Positions 1 to 10,268 of a stretch of 64,000 nucleotides of DNA are shown piece after piece; within the stretch, counting starts at the first letter, position 1; every line of letters starts with the position of its first letter. Made by a program: the position numbers and the translations under genes. This DNA is from Coleophoma eucalyptorum (Eukaryota; Ascomycota; Leotiomycetes; Helotiales; Dermateaceae), in contig JALRME010000027.1 in NCBI GenBank assembly GCA_026120035.1, positions 372,001 through 436,000 of the forward strand, written 5' to 3'. The notes under the pieces were generated by a model. It was not told where the DNA came from. It ran no database searches and worked only from the letters and a program-made list of their open reading frames with translations.

Positions 1-370
1 GAGTTGCGTTGACAGCAGCGGCGGCTTGTTGGGTAACGGTGACTGTCATGTTCATGGCTGCCGGTGCAGCAGCAGCTGTCGCGTTTGCTGCTGCTGCTGC
101 TGCCGTTACAGTCTTCACAGTCTCTTTCGTCACAGTCTGGGTCTCGGTCTTTGCCTTTGCACCCTTAGCACCTTTTGCAGCCTCCAATGCGCCGAGAAGT
201 TCAGCAAGCTGCCCGTTAGCAGCGTTGCCATGAGGAGCTCGTCGATCAAAATGTTGTCCCTGTATATTGTTAGTCGTGATCGTTACGGGTGGTGTACTGG
301 TGCTCCTGACATTTACTACGCTCAACGCCCCAAGCATCGCCATCACCGTGGTTGATAACAAAAACTTCAT
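1..370 (-). CDS. Secreted Ala/Thr/Val-rich protein, partial
   Basis: The start codon is at 368-370 on the minus strand and the frame stays open to the left edge, so the C-terminus is missing. The visible 123 residues begin MKFLLSTTVMAMLGALSVV, a typical signal peptide. A region with a basic RRAPHG stretch follows, then an AKGAKGAKAKTET stretch, then Thr/Val repeats (TQTVTKETVKTVTA) and long Ala runs with NAT glycosylation sequons. This composition is common in fungal cell-wall or GPI-anchored proteins. I recognise no catalytic domain. The Thr-Val repeat style resembles the tail of the LPMO-like protein at 39253-40572. The role is unknown. Extracellular or wall location is inferred from the signal peptide and composition. 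Confidence 0.6.
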   Translation of the reverse strand, partial: MKFLLSTTVMAMLGALSVVNVRSTSTPPVTITTNNIQGQHFDRRAPHGNAANGQLAELLGALEAAKGAKGAKAKTETQTVTKETVKTVTAAAAAANATAAAAPAAMNMTVTVTQQAAAAVNAT

Positions 371-2504
371 TTTCACAACTGTATTGTTTACTGTCCAGAA
401 ATAAACCCGAAATTCTCAGTTTCTTGCGTTCCAGGATAAGAGTATTAAATAGTGTACTTGGCGGACCCAGCCGTTATAGAACCGTTCCTGCGATTAAAAA
501 GAGCGTTTGTTTTGTTGTAGAGGAATAGTGAGCGTGACCGGCACTACAGAAGAAAATGGGATTTGTGCAGGATGAGGGTTCAAATGAGGAGAAAACTCAA
601 GAGAGTTCATAATATGCGGGAAGAAGAGATTATGGATGCCAAGCTCATGTTAGAAGGCGAGCTTCGGAGGGTTTGGAACAGGCCAGGGTTGGCCCCAAAC
701 TGTGCCCCATCGCATTGGCCGCTTTGATGACGAAGTGAAGCGACGACGCAATGGAAACAACATCGGTCGAGCTCCTCGACCGTGCCAAGTGCCCACAACT
801 ATGCAGGTAACAGCAGGACGGATGGAAAAGCGGGAATGACCTATTCACCTCGAGTATCTCTTAACTGGCCATCCCTCTGGTTGCTTTGCTTCGCGAGATT
901 CACAATAGTAGCAGAGTTAAGCGGCGGCGACAAAGGCGATCATTCTCCTTGGAAAGGTGGACTGCATGCAGTTCTCCTGACAGATTTTTACATGCGCCAA
1001 ACACCAGCCCAAGATTCGTTGCGCGCAGTCTCACGGTGGTCAGAGATCTTGATCCTCATACAAAGGGGCTTGAACATCGGAAATCTTTGAAGCAGGGTGA
1101 GCATGACAAGGAACTCTTCTGATACTTACATCGTTTCAACGGTGCCGTAAGCGAGGCCTTAGGCGTCCGTCCCACGACTTCGTGCAAACGTGGGAATTAG
1201 CGGTGGGCCAATAGCATTAGCATTAACCTTAAAACAAACCTCTTTTCCATCCCATCTTCTCCACCAAATTCGCAAATGCTTCAAGATATTTTTGATCCTG
1301 AAGCTGGGGCAGGATTGATTCGGTTCTTGTACCGTCGATTGGTGGTGGCGCATGCTAGCGAGTCCCGTCGGCAGCTGACAGATTGATTCACGACACATAG
1401 ATTCAGGAAGCCGCACTCCCGGTCGATCCGGCAGAATTTGGTAGGAAAATGGCATGACTTTCGCGATGGTGATCGCACATAGGGAAGTTTGCGACTTTAT
1501 GTAGGTGGATCGCCATTTCGTTACCGCTGGGGAGCAGGTCTCGGTAAGTAAGGTACTGAGCAGGCTTGGTCCGAGGCTATTGGTGGTTCATTGTGTGCCA
1601 GCTGCCCCATCGAGGTGTAATGCTTACGACTGTGTCAAATAAGGTAGTTAGGGCAGCCGTTGATATGACATGCAGTGAAGCTTGTCGCCAAAGCTAATTC
1701 AAGGATTCTAGCATCGCAACCCCTTTCTGGGAGTGTTCACGGTTCGAAGCGAAAGTCAGATAGAAACCAGACGCGGAATAGGTGCTAAGGTACGGATAGA
1801 GAACACCCATGAGAGAGAAACACAGCCAAGGGACGACTATGATCCAATGGAATCTCTTCCTCTCTGCACACTCCTGGTGTCAAACATGCGAGTAGAATAT
1901 TGTACGTAGAGAAGTAACAAATAGCACGGACAGACCTCCAGGCGCAGCATCGGCAATTATTGCACTGTGGTCATGGACTACTGTATTCACGGTGAAAACA
2001 GGATGATAGAACAGCTCGTGCTTTGCAGACAGCTGGCTAGTGAGGGGACTGAGCCAACGTCAAAGATGCAGATGACAAGCTTTGGCGATCGATCTCGAGC
2101 GAAAGTCTTGTATTTCAGCCTTGTCGAAATTGAGCATTATTGGGTTTCTAAGCGAGAGCGAGAGCGAAAGCCTGAGGCTGAGTCGGAACCCCGAGCCTCT
2201 TATTCCGAGCTAAAGACGCTCAATGACGAGTAGACTTGAGCTTCGATTTCATTGCTTCAAGTCGATTGTAATAAATGCCAAAAACATGTGAGATGACATA
2301 TATAGCCAATATATTGCTTGAAATTGGCTTTCAGAAATCGCTCTGGGCTTTTCAACGTACGGAAAGACTATATTGCTGCACTGGGCTGACATCTTCGATT
2401 GAAACGGCTGCGCTCAAGCTCCGATATAAGATTGAAACACCACCTCACTTGCGAGATCCCAAGAACAACAACATTTAACAAAGACAAGAAATAGGACCGC
2501 AAAC
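371..2504. other. Intergenic region, no gene recognised
   Basis: This 2.1-kb stretch lies between the starts of two divergent genes and probably holds both promoters. Open frames here are about 100 codons or shorter and resemble no family. A purine-rich GAGCGA repeat tract lies near 2152-2170. I see no tRNA or transposon signature. Confidence 0.5.
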
Positions 2505-3621
2505 ATGGCAGTGGTTCACGCTCTTGATAATTACTACCTTGCGATTACCCTACTCATAACAATTGCGTACCAATTGTTCTTCTTTGCTATTGCATGGACC
2601 TTGCACTTTGACAAGGTTACTGGTAAAGACTGCCCATGCTTCTTTCTGAGTGGCCATCAATTCTAACACTTCGCAGATTTTGCTGGTGGAACCAACTTTG
2701 TCGTCCTCGCGATTATTACTTTGGCTTTTAGTGGCCATCACAATGCTCGTCAAATTATCGCCTCCCTCTTCATCATGATCTGGGGGGCGCGCCTCTCAGC
2801 CTGGTTGCTGTTCCGAATCATCAAGACAGGGAAAGACGACCGTTTCGATGATAAACGAGACAGGTTCTTTCCATTCCTCGGCTTCTGGATTTTCCAGATG
2901 ATCTGGGTCTGGACTGTCTCCTTACCGGTTACCGTGCTGAATTCTCCTAACGTTACAAAACACCCTCAGCCAGCTTTTGGGACTGGAGGAGATGTTGTTG
3001 GGATCATTCTTTTCATTGTTGGATTTGTTATGGAGAGTGTTAGTGACACGCAGAAATTCATCTTCCGGCAAAACAACCCAGACAAGTCTGCAATTTGCGA
3101 TAAGGGATTCTTCAGCTGGTCCAGACATCCAAACTACTTCGGAGAGATCATAATGCAATTTGGTAAGACTGAACTCCCAATCATCTTCTTCAAGTGGCTG
3201 ACTGAAGCTAGCCATTTTCATGATTTGCGTCTCACCTGCAGCGAATGGGTATGTTCGTGGTCACGCATACAAGGCACTTTATGCAACAATCCTTGGGCCA
3301 ATCTTCATTACCATCCTTCTCATGTTCGTCTCAGGCCTTAATCTTCAAGAAAGACCTGGTGCCAAGAAGAGATATGAGAAAGGTGATCACTGGGGCCAAT
3401 ATGCTCGCTATCTCAACAGAACGAGTATCCTGATCCCGTTCCCACCACAAATCTACGAGAAACTGCCAACCATTATCAAGAGAACTGTTTTTCTGGAGTT
3501 CCCAATATACGTCTTTGACCCTGCTAAGCATTCTGATGCTTCAAAGGCTGGTGCTGCCGAGGAGGGCAATGCACGTGGTGACCAGAGTCGTGCGAGTGGA
3601 GATGGACTGGTTACTAAGTGA
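2505..3621 (+). CDS. DUF1295 (steroid 5-alpha-reductase-like) membrane protein
   Basis: Exons are 2505-2622, 2677-3162 and 3242-3621, giving 327 residues. The first splice joins HFDKVT to DFAGGTNFVV, a signature region of DUF1295 proteins. Several hydrophobic helices follow. The C-terminal half contains DKGFFSWSRHPNYFGEI, the conserved block shared with 5-alpha-reductase and ICMT-like enzymes, which likely binds cofactor. The next splice restores frame at ANGYVRGHAYKAL, and the tail has RYEKGDHWGQYARYLNRTS. Family members are integral membrane proteins, probably of the ER, and act as reductases or methyltransferases; the substrate here is unknown. The usual WWG after GEI is replaced by IMQFA, which may reflect divergence or a slightly different splice at 3162. 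The last 25 residues are Ala/Asp-rich and nonconserved. Confidence 0.85.
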
Positions 3622-4217
3622 GGAAATGGGACATGGTTGTCTCATGCTGGGGTATAATGATTGACTACTTTTAGCGGGCTAATACGTTCTTCTAGATACA
3701 TACCTAGAGTGGTATAAATAATAATATTCCTCTACCACATGTACCTGTTTCACATTATATTTGTAGGTATTCACGAGTAACATGACAGAAATATCAACAA
3801 TAACATTCTGATTTCAAAAACCCCTTCCTGAATGAAATACCCCGCACGTTGGTCCTTGCATGTGACTTCGCACAAGCTTCGCGGGTGACTCAATCGGCAG
3901 AGTCGCGTCACCTCTCTCTTCCAACATTTGAACAACCTCACTTGTACATATGCTGGTCGATAAGGTCCAGACAACATACAACTGATCGAAATCCCTCTGT
4001 CGCAAGCCATCTCAAGATCCTAAAATCACGGGTCTAACTCGCTTCTAAGCTTAGAACACCCCACTTCAGGCAGTGATCCCTTATCAACCATCTTGCTTCC
4101 AATCTTTATACAAGCCTTCCTTCCAGGGTTCAAAAAAAATTACAAAAACGACTCCTCTCCAGCAAGAGACAACCAGGTCCTTAGATCAGCACAGACCTAG
4201 AAGGCCAACCAAGCAAG
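3622..4217. other. Intergenic region, no gene recognised
   Basis: About 600 bp between two plus-strand genes. The first half is AT-rich, as expected for a 3' UTR and terminator. The second half is the likely promoter and leader of the GFA gene. Nothing else is recognisable. Confidence 0.5.
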
Positions 4218-4877
4218 ATGGATGCATCCTGCCAGTGCGGCATGATCCGCTTCAAAACTCCCCTACCCAAGCCATTGGCAGTATATATCTGTCACTGCGA
4301 CGAATGTCGGCGGCAGTCAAGCTCCGCGTTCGGGTGCTCAGCAATCTTTCCGCTGTTTGCGCTTCCCTGCCCAGACCTGCTGTCGGTGTATACGCGGCCT
4401 ACGGCCTCGGGACACACGCTCAATTGCTATTTCTGCAAGAATTGCGGCACGAGGCTGATTCATAGTACGCCAGGCAAGGATGTTGTTAGTGTGAAGGGCG
4501 GTGCGATTGAGGGACTGGAATGGGGGATGGCGAAGCATATTGTAAGTTCCTTTGCCTTCTACCTTTAATAACAAAGCTGGATTACATGCCTCATTTGCTC
4601 TATTGTCATCCCTCTTTTATAGACATTAGAAACATGTATTCAGACTAACACTTGAGATAAGTGGTGCAAGAGGGCAATGGTACCCATTCCTGAAGGCGTC
4701 GAGCAAAGCCCGGAAGAGCCTGAGGAGGACCTGCAAAAGGACCCCCGTCGGTGGGGACAAGATGATCAGATTTATGGCAGTGGTGGCTCTATTAACAATG
4801 ATGGTACATATGGTAACCGTGACTCGGGCGGTTGCGGCGAGAAGAGTTTAAAGCTTCCAACAACGCTGCTGGACTAA
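4218..4877 (+). CDS. GFA/CENP-V family zinc-binding protein
   Basis: Exons are 4218-4541 and 4662-4877, giving 179 residues. The N-terminus MDASCQCGMIRF and the following CHCDECRRQSSSAFG are the first two zinc-binding Cys clusters of the glutathione-dependent formaldehyde-activating (GFA) fold. FCKNCGTRLIH supplies the third. The splice joins WGMAKHI to WCKRAMVPIP, matching the family's tail, in which a Trp-Cys/Thr segment is followed by a Pro-rich acidic end (EGVEQSPEEPEED). Fungal members are numerous and most have no proven substrate, so a role in glutathione-adduct chemistry is only a family inference. No targeting signal is visible, so it is probably cytosolic. It is convergent with the SDR gene downstream. 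Confidence 0.88.
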
Positions 4878-5269
4878 GGAATTTCGAGCAGGCGGTTCAA
4901 AGCGCGGTGCAGGTTGAGAGTCAAATTTAATCGAAAGTAGAACCGGGGTTGGAGATGAGTTTCAGTATCTTTGATTTCTTTTTACCATATTGCCTAGCAT
5001 TCAAAAAAGAGAGTAAGCGGCATGGCGACGTTTCAAAAACTAAAGCTCATAATAATGATAGATCAATTGGACTACCCGTCGTTAAAGCGTCACAAAGACG
5101 CCAAGGCTACAGGAACAAGACGAGCAGAGAAAAACAGATATTGTAGCTTTCATGTTTTGTATCGGCAGAATACTTTCCAGATCAGATGATGAATAGAATC
5201 ACAGGAGATAACTCAAAGTCTGCAAAGCGTCGATGACTGGCATATCCCATATAGATTGACCCGCACAAG
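4878..5269. other. Convergent intergenic region
   Basis: 392 bp between two gene 3' ends. It should hold both terminators. No coding or structural signal was recognised. Confidence 0.5.
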
Positions 5270-6213
5270 TTAAGCCATGCCCCCGTTTGCCCGCAAAACC
5301 TGACCTGTTACCCACGTGGTTCCAGCCAGAAATGCAACAGTATCAGCAATCTCCTCCGGCTTGCCAAGCCTATTTTGAGGGTTGAAGCCTTGGATAGTCT
5401 TGACGAGCTGCTCGGATTTACCCTTCAGAAACAATTCCGTGGCTGTTGGGCCGGGAGCGACGCAGTTGACCATGATTCCCTTCTTGGCGGCCTCTTTGGA
5501 CAATACGCGTGTCATTTGCTCAATGGCCCCCTTAGACATGCAGTAGGTGAGGTAGTTTGGTGTCACCGTGCTGGCAGCGCACTGAGTGGTGCTGAAGAGG
5601 ATGATGGACGAGCCGGGTTTCATTACGGCTGCTGCTTTCTACAAGAGGTTTGTTAGATGCTATCTTCCTTTGAATTCTTCATGGGGATGCATACCTGAGC
5701 AAGAAATAGCGAGCCCTTGACATTGAGATTGAAGGTCGTGTCATAATCAGCCTCGGTGATATTTGACAGCTCACCCAATTTCATGGTCGCGGCACTGGCG
5801 ACGACTATATCGAGACTGCCAAACTTTTTGGTAGTTTCCTCAACCATCTTACTGACGGATTCGACATTGCCTGCATCTGCTTTGATGGCAAAAGCTTTGT
5901 CGGCACCAATTTCCTTTACCACCTCGTCCGCTGAAGATGAGTCATTGGAGTAGTTGATCACAACCTTTACTCCATCTTGTGCGAGACGAATGGCGGTAGC
6001 TCTGCCAATTCCTTTGGAGCCTGTATATACAAGTCAGTCCAGCATCTATTCGATAAGATTCTTATATTTTGATGTCCAAATGGAGGCTTGAAGTGAATAC
6101 TTGCTGCTATTGACAGAGCCACCCCCCAACCACAAAGAAAGGTGATCGGCGAGCCAGGACTTACCTCCGGTGATGAGAGCAACCTTGCCTGCAAGTGACT
6201 TGAGACCAGACAT
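5270..6213 (-). CDS. Short-chain dehydrogenase/reductase (SDR)
   Basis: Minus-strand exons are 6165-6213, 5695-6020 and 5270-5638, giving 247 residues. The first splice completes the Rossmann nucleotide-binding motif TGGSKGIGRA near residues 15-24. NYSNDSS after beta-2 suggests NADP(H) preference. The catalytic set is present: Asn in LNVKG, Ser in ILFSTTQ, and Tyr and Lys in YCMSKGA. The PG motif is VAPGPTATELF, and the end is WVTGQVLRANGGMA, as in classical SDRs of the 3-oxoacyl-reductase or tetrahydroxynaphthalene-reductase type. Length is normal for the family. The substrate cannot be read from sequence; secondary-metabolite or general carbonyl reduction are both possible. No biosynthetic cluster surrounds it. 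Confidence 0.92.
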
Positions 6214-7402
6214 GATGCAATTGATGTTATGAAAAATCAACTGAGTGACTCAATTGCTTGAGGAATGTAAATGGCTAGCTTAAAAATATAGAGCTTAGAT
6301 AAGCGGCGTAGATGGAGCAACAGGGAGTTGGTGGAGAAAGTGAGTGAGAGATAGATGGGAGGAAATTTCGAGTCTCTTTCAACCCTATATATACATTGAG
6401 ATTGTACGCCAACAGGCGTAGGTGTGCATGGGTTTACGTCGTCAATTTCCTTTTCCTATTACCATACGTACAATAGGCACCGCGATGCTGGACTGGATTC
6501 AGCAGTGGCATTGACTACTGGACATGGAGATACTGCGAAGCGAGGAATCTCCAGTTTTGCCGTGCCAGTAAGTTCTGCTTATCCCCGACCAGAAGACACC
6601 AACGGAGCTCCGTACATCGAAGACGTCAGCAGCCAATGGGACATGATGCCTAGTCTAGTGGAGCGTTGCGGCTTAAACCTTCCCCTTAAAACTCAATGCT
6701 TGGCCTGGAAATACCTTCTTCCCTCCGTGATCTGTCATTTCTCCAGTTCTTCAAGCTTTCGCCTCCGTTGTCCCCGATCCTGTGCGTCCGAAGATTGCTT
6801 GCCGACCCATGCTGGTCACCCCGTACTGTCTGGCACGATGGACTGCCGATGTAGAGCGCGCCTTGTAGACACTAGTTCAAGCCTACTATGATGGTTTATA
6901 GACATTGAATGCTAGAGCTATTATGTCCAGTAGCCACTTCCAAAATTACCTGCACAATCAAGAACTGCTAGCGGGAGGATTGAGCATAGTCGTTTTGACG
7001 CTTGCCGTTTAACTGTTTCCTAATACATTGTCTATACAGACCTGTACGCATAATCCTAGTTGTTCTCAGAGTTTTCGCAGTCATTAAACATGTTTTATAA
7101 ATTGTACGTTGTGGATTTGTGGATTGCGCTCCCAAGAAGCTTGAAGGTTCTGTGGCCGAGGCCACGATCTGAATGGCGCTAGTGGAGCATCAGCCTTGCG
7201 ATGCGCGATTTCGTCCCCTTGCAAACACACGGTCTCTCCAACGCTAGAATCTCTCTCAACAGCTTCATTAATTCTTCCTAACATACTCTCAGCTTCTCGT
7301 GTATGTGCTCTTCCCTACGCATAATCTCAGCATATCTCAACGTCCCACCGTTACTTTCGTCTCGTGAGACGCCCCTCATTTGTACACGCGACAACCGCAA
7401 GA
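6214..7402. other. Divergent intergenic region
   Basis: About 1.2 kb between the starts of the SDR gene (-) and the TFIIS gene (+), so it carries both promoters. A 155-codon open frame at 6424-6891 has no resemblance to any family and no coding character that I trust. CT-rich leader sequence lies just upstream of 7403. Confidence 0.5.
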
Positions 7403-8416
7403 ATGGATCAGAAGGAACTGGAATCGTACATCAAACAGCTGCAGAAGGCTGTGCAAGAAAAGACGCCTGAAGTCATCACGATTATGGAAAAGCTGAAGTC
7501 GGATGTGGTTGCCACAGAAGAACTTCTGCGCGTGAGTTTTACCTGCGTGTAGCGCGTACTGGATAGCTCTCCAAAGCTATAAGAATTTGCATGGATACTT
7601 ACTGACCTGCAAAAGTCTACGAGGGCCGGCTTAGTCGTCGCGAAACAGCGTGCCAATCCGAATAAAGATGTTGCAAGATTAGCGTCGGAGATTGTTCAAA
7701 AGTGGAAGAAGACTGTGGAGGTCGAGAAGCAAAAGAGATCGAAGATGGCTAGCACCTCAGCATCACCACCAAAGGTCGATAAGCCATCCCCTGCTGAGCC
7801 GGAGAAGGGCTTCGTGGGCGACTCATCTAAGCGGAAGTGGGAGACAGACAAGGTCAATGTTAAGCGGACTGGCGTACCTACACGGGACAACTGCATCGGC
7901 CTCATCTATAATGGCCTAGCTTTCAAGTCGGAGGAACCATCAACCAGTATCATCATCAAGGCTATCGAAGTTGAACAAGCTGCCTTCGACGCATATAAGG
8001 GTGAGAGTGCTGAGTACAGGAGCAAGCTCCGCTCGCTTTTCCAGAATCTCAAAAACGTCCAGAATCGGGAGCTTGGTCCAAGGGTCATGTCTGGAGAGAT
8101 CACCCCGGCAAAATTTGTCGTCATGAGCCATGAGGAGTTGAAGTCTGCTCAGCAGAAGAAGCAGGATGAGAAGCTTATGAGTGAGAACATGAAGAACGCC
8201 CAGGTACCAATGGCCGAGAGAAGTATTAGTGATGCACTCAAGTGTGGAAAGTGTGGTCAGAAGAAAGTCAGCTACAGTCAGGCTCAGACTCGAAGTGCTG
8301 ATGAACCGATGACAACGTTCTGTGAGTGTACAGTTTGCGGAAATCGCTGGAAGGTATGTTTTCATTCCTTGTCCTAACTATATAGTTCCCACCTAACTAG
8401 TATGCAGTTTTCTTGA
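7403..8416 (+). CDS. dst1: Transcription elongation factor TFIIS
   Basis: Exons are 7403-7531, 7616-8353 and 8408-8416, giving 291 residues. The last exon encodes only FS plus the stop, completing the family ending CGNRWKFS. Domain I (residues about 1-80) is the LW/TFIIS-N helical bundle, ending EIVQKWKKTVE. Domain II (about 130-245) contains RSLFQNLKNVQNRELGPRV and the conserved ITPAKFVVMSHEEL. Domain III is the zinc ribbon, with two CxxC pairs (CGKCG and CTVCG). The acidic hairpin that enters the RNA polymerase II active centre reads RSADEPMT, with its Asp-Glu pair intact. The protein stimulates transcript cleavage by backtracked polymerase II in the nucleus. I chose ATG 7403; upstream in-frame starts are only non-ATG. 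Confidence 0.97.
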
Positions 8417-8752
8417 ACTACCCCGGCCACAATCTTAGGCAGCAGCTTAAAAATTTTCTTCTTTGGCGGTACATTTTTCGGATGGTTTTGGGGTTTGGTG
8501 TTTGGACTTTGGTGGTTGCGGCTCCGGTCCTCTTGGGTTGAAATAAACTTAGCGATGCTAGTTTTTTGTGTTCCACGAAGGTCTGACATGGACTCCAATT
8601 ATGAGCTATTGTCGGGACTTTCAGGGAAGGCCAGCCTTGCATGGTCACCTAGCTGCAGAGGCTGTAATACATCCGAAACAAAGTTGCTGTATGGCATGGC
8701 TCGAAATCAGGATACCTTGTTCAATCGGGTTGAGGTGCAATAGTCGAAGTCT
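8417..8752. other. Convergent intergenic region
   Basis: 336 bp between the TFIIS 3' end (+) and the cysteine-synthase 3' end (-). Probably terminators only. Confidence 0.5.
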
Positions 8753-10099
8753 TCACTTCCATTGGCCGTGCTCATCTACACCAAGCAAGCTGAGCAGATC
8801 AGAATGCTCTTCCTCTAAACCCATCTCACCCACTTGCTTCCAGAACTTGCTCAAGTGCCTTGTTCCGCTATCGCACAGTATCGTTACGACACGACTCTCC
8901 TTCGGCATACGGAGTGCTGTTACAACGGCAGCAACGCAATTGACCGCACTACTGCTTCCAACGAAGATTCCATCCTTCTCCACCAACCACCTTGCCATCT
9001 TCATGGCCTGAACGTCGGAGACCTTTACAGCATCATCCACCAGTTCTCTTCCAACCTCAAAATTCTCGGTGATACGGTTAATTCCAATGCCTTCTACAAT
9101 GGTATCAACTTGCTGTCTCCTTCTTGTGCCTTCTTTCTCTGTATTTGAGAACATGACCCCGTGCTTGATTTTGTTATATAGTCCACTGCCCGCGGGGTCT
9201 GCCAGAACAACCCTGATTGATGAATCGAGACCCATCTCTTGCTTCAGGTACATTGCAATTCCTGAAATCGTCCCCCCAGTGCCAGCACCAGCAACAAAGG
9301 CATCAATTTGGCCACCAGTCTGATTGTAAATCTCTGGCCCGGTACTCTTGAAGTGCGCATTGTTATTCGCCATGGATTCGAACTGATCAGCAAAGAACCC
9401 CTTGCTTTTATCACTTGCACTGGCAGTATGCTCCTTGGCTCGAGTTCTTGCAAGATTCACAAAATGTGAGGTTGAGGTAATTGGTGCTGGAGTGACTCTT
9501 TCCACCGTGGCTCCGAGACGTGTAAGCAGCTCTGACTTCTCAGTGCTTTGATCGTTCGGCATGCATATATGCGCCTTGTATCCTAATGCTCTAGCAAGAG
9601 TCGCAAGAGATATACCCGTACTTCCAACAGTTCCCTCGTAAATTGTATCACCTTGTCCAGGTGTCAAAAGTCCATTGGCCTCAGCTGTTCTAATCATATT
9701 CAATGCCACCCTGTCCTTGGGACTTCCTCCTGCACCATTGAGGAATTCTGCCTTTCCTAGGATCAGACATCCTGTAGCTTCACTCAAGCTCTTAATCTTG
9801 AAAAGAGGTGTATTTCCAATGCATCCCTCTATGCCCTCTGCTATCTGCACCGGAGCCCCCACAACCGATTGTCTTGCCGAACGAGTATGATCTTCAAGCT
9901 GTACCGGTGGATAGGGAAGATATGTACTCCCAGGCCGTGAGTCTGCACGCGTTGAGGGCTGGCCTCTGCGTCGTTGATATCGTCTCTCAAGATCCGGATA
10001 CAAATCTTTGAAGCCCAATGTTAACACAATTCCTGCCAAAAAGGCAGCTGCTACGGCAGCAGTGCCATAAACTCGTGGATGGTCGCTCATAGACATCAT
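8753..10099 (-). CDS. mcy1: Mitochondrial cysteine synthase, Mcy1/Cys-12 type (PLP)
   Basis: A single exon of 448 residues. Residues about 12-31 form one hydrophobic helix followed by a basic linker, matching the outer-membrane anchor of fungal Mcy1/Cys-12 proteins. The fold-type II PLP domain starts near IGNTPLFKIKSL. The Schiff-base Lys is in GSPKDRVAL. The substrate loop is EGTVGSTGISLA, and the PLP phosphate loop is GAGTGGTISG. GIFVGSSSAVN and VTILCDSGTRHLSKFW are the C-terminal family blocks. Family members make cysteine from O-acetylserine or phosphoserine-type substrates; the physiological substrate of the Mcy1 branch is less certain. Met codons at 10099, 10096 and 10090 are all possible starts. 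It shares a 169-bp promoter region with the NDUFAF7 gene. Confidence 0.92.
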   Translation of the reverse strand: MMSMSDHPRVYGTAAVAAAFLAGIVLTLGFKDLYPDLERRYQRRRGQPSTRADSRPGSTYLPYPPVQLEDHTRSARQSVVGAPVQIAEGIEGCIGNTPLFKIKSLSEATGCLILGKAEFLNGAGGSPKDRVALNMIRTAEANGLLTPGQGDTIYEGTVGSTGISLATLARALGYKAHICMPNDQSTEKSELLTRLGATVERVTPAPITSTSHFVNLARTRAKEHTASASDKSKGFFADQFESMANNNAHFKSTGPEIYNQTGGQIDAFVAGAGTGGTISGIAMYLKQEMGLDSSIRVVLADPAGSGLYNKIKHGVMFSNTEKEGTRRRQQVDTIVEGIGINRITENFEVGRELVDDAVKVSDVQAMKMARWLVEKDGIFVGSSSAVNCVAAVVTALRMPKESRVVTILCDSGTRHLSKFWKQVGEMGLEEEHSDLLSLLGVDEHGQWK

Positions 10100-10268
10100 G
10101 TCATCTTAATTTCGTACCCATAAACATTTCGTAGAGGACGTTGATTGGCGTTGCTAATCGTATGCCGAAATCTGAAAGTCGCGAGAGGTTTGATGTCGGA
10201 AGCTTGGGCCACAATCGAATGGACATCGCGCTGAAGCTTCTCAACACCGCGAAGGTAAACACTGACAC
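10100..10268. promoter_or_regulatory. Bidirectional promoter, mcy1 / NDUFAF7
   Basis: Only 169 bp separate the start codons of two divergent genes, both predicted to encode mitochondrial proteins, so they must share regulatory DNA. No TATA box is obvious. Confidence 0.6.

Noticed and set aside
26..355. Plus-strand 109-codon frame with Cys-rich runs
   Set aside because: It is the antisense of the Ala/Val repeats of the minus-strand secreted protein.
3861..3925. Short GC-rich inverted segments resembling a tRNA arm
   Set aside because: No full cloverleaf and no B-box with correct spacing.
6424..6891. 155-codon open frame between SDR and TFIIS
   Set aside because: No family resemblance or domain, and it lies in the promoter region of two divergent genes.
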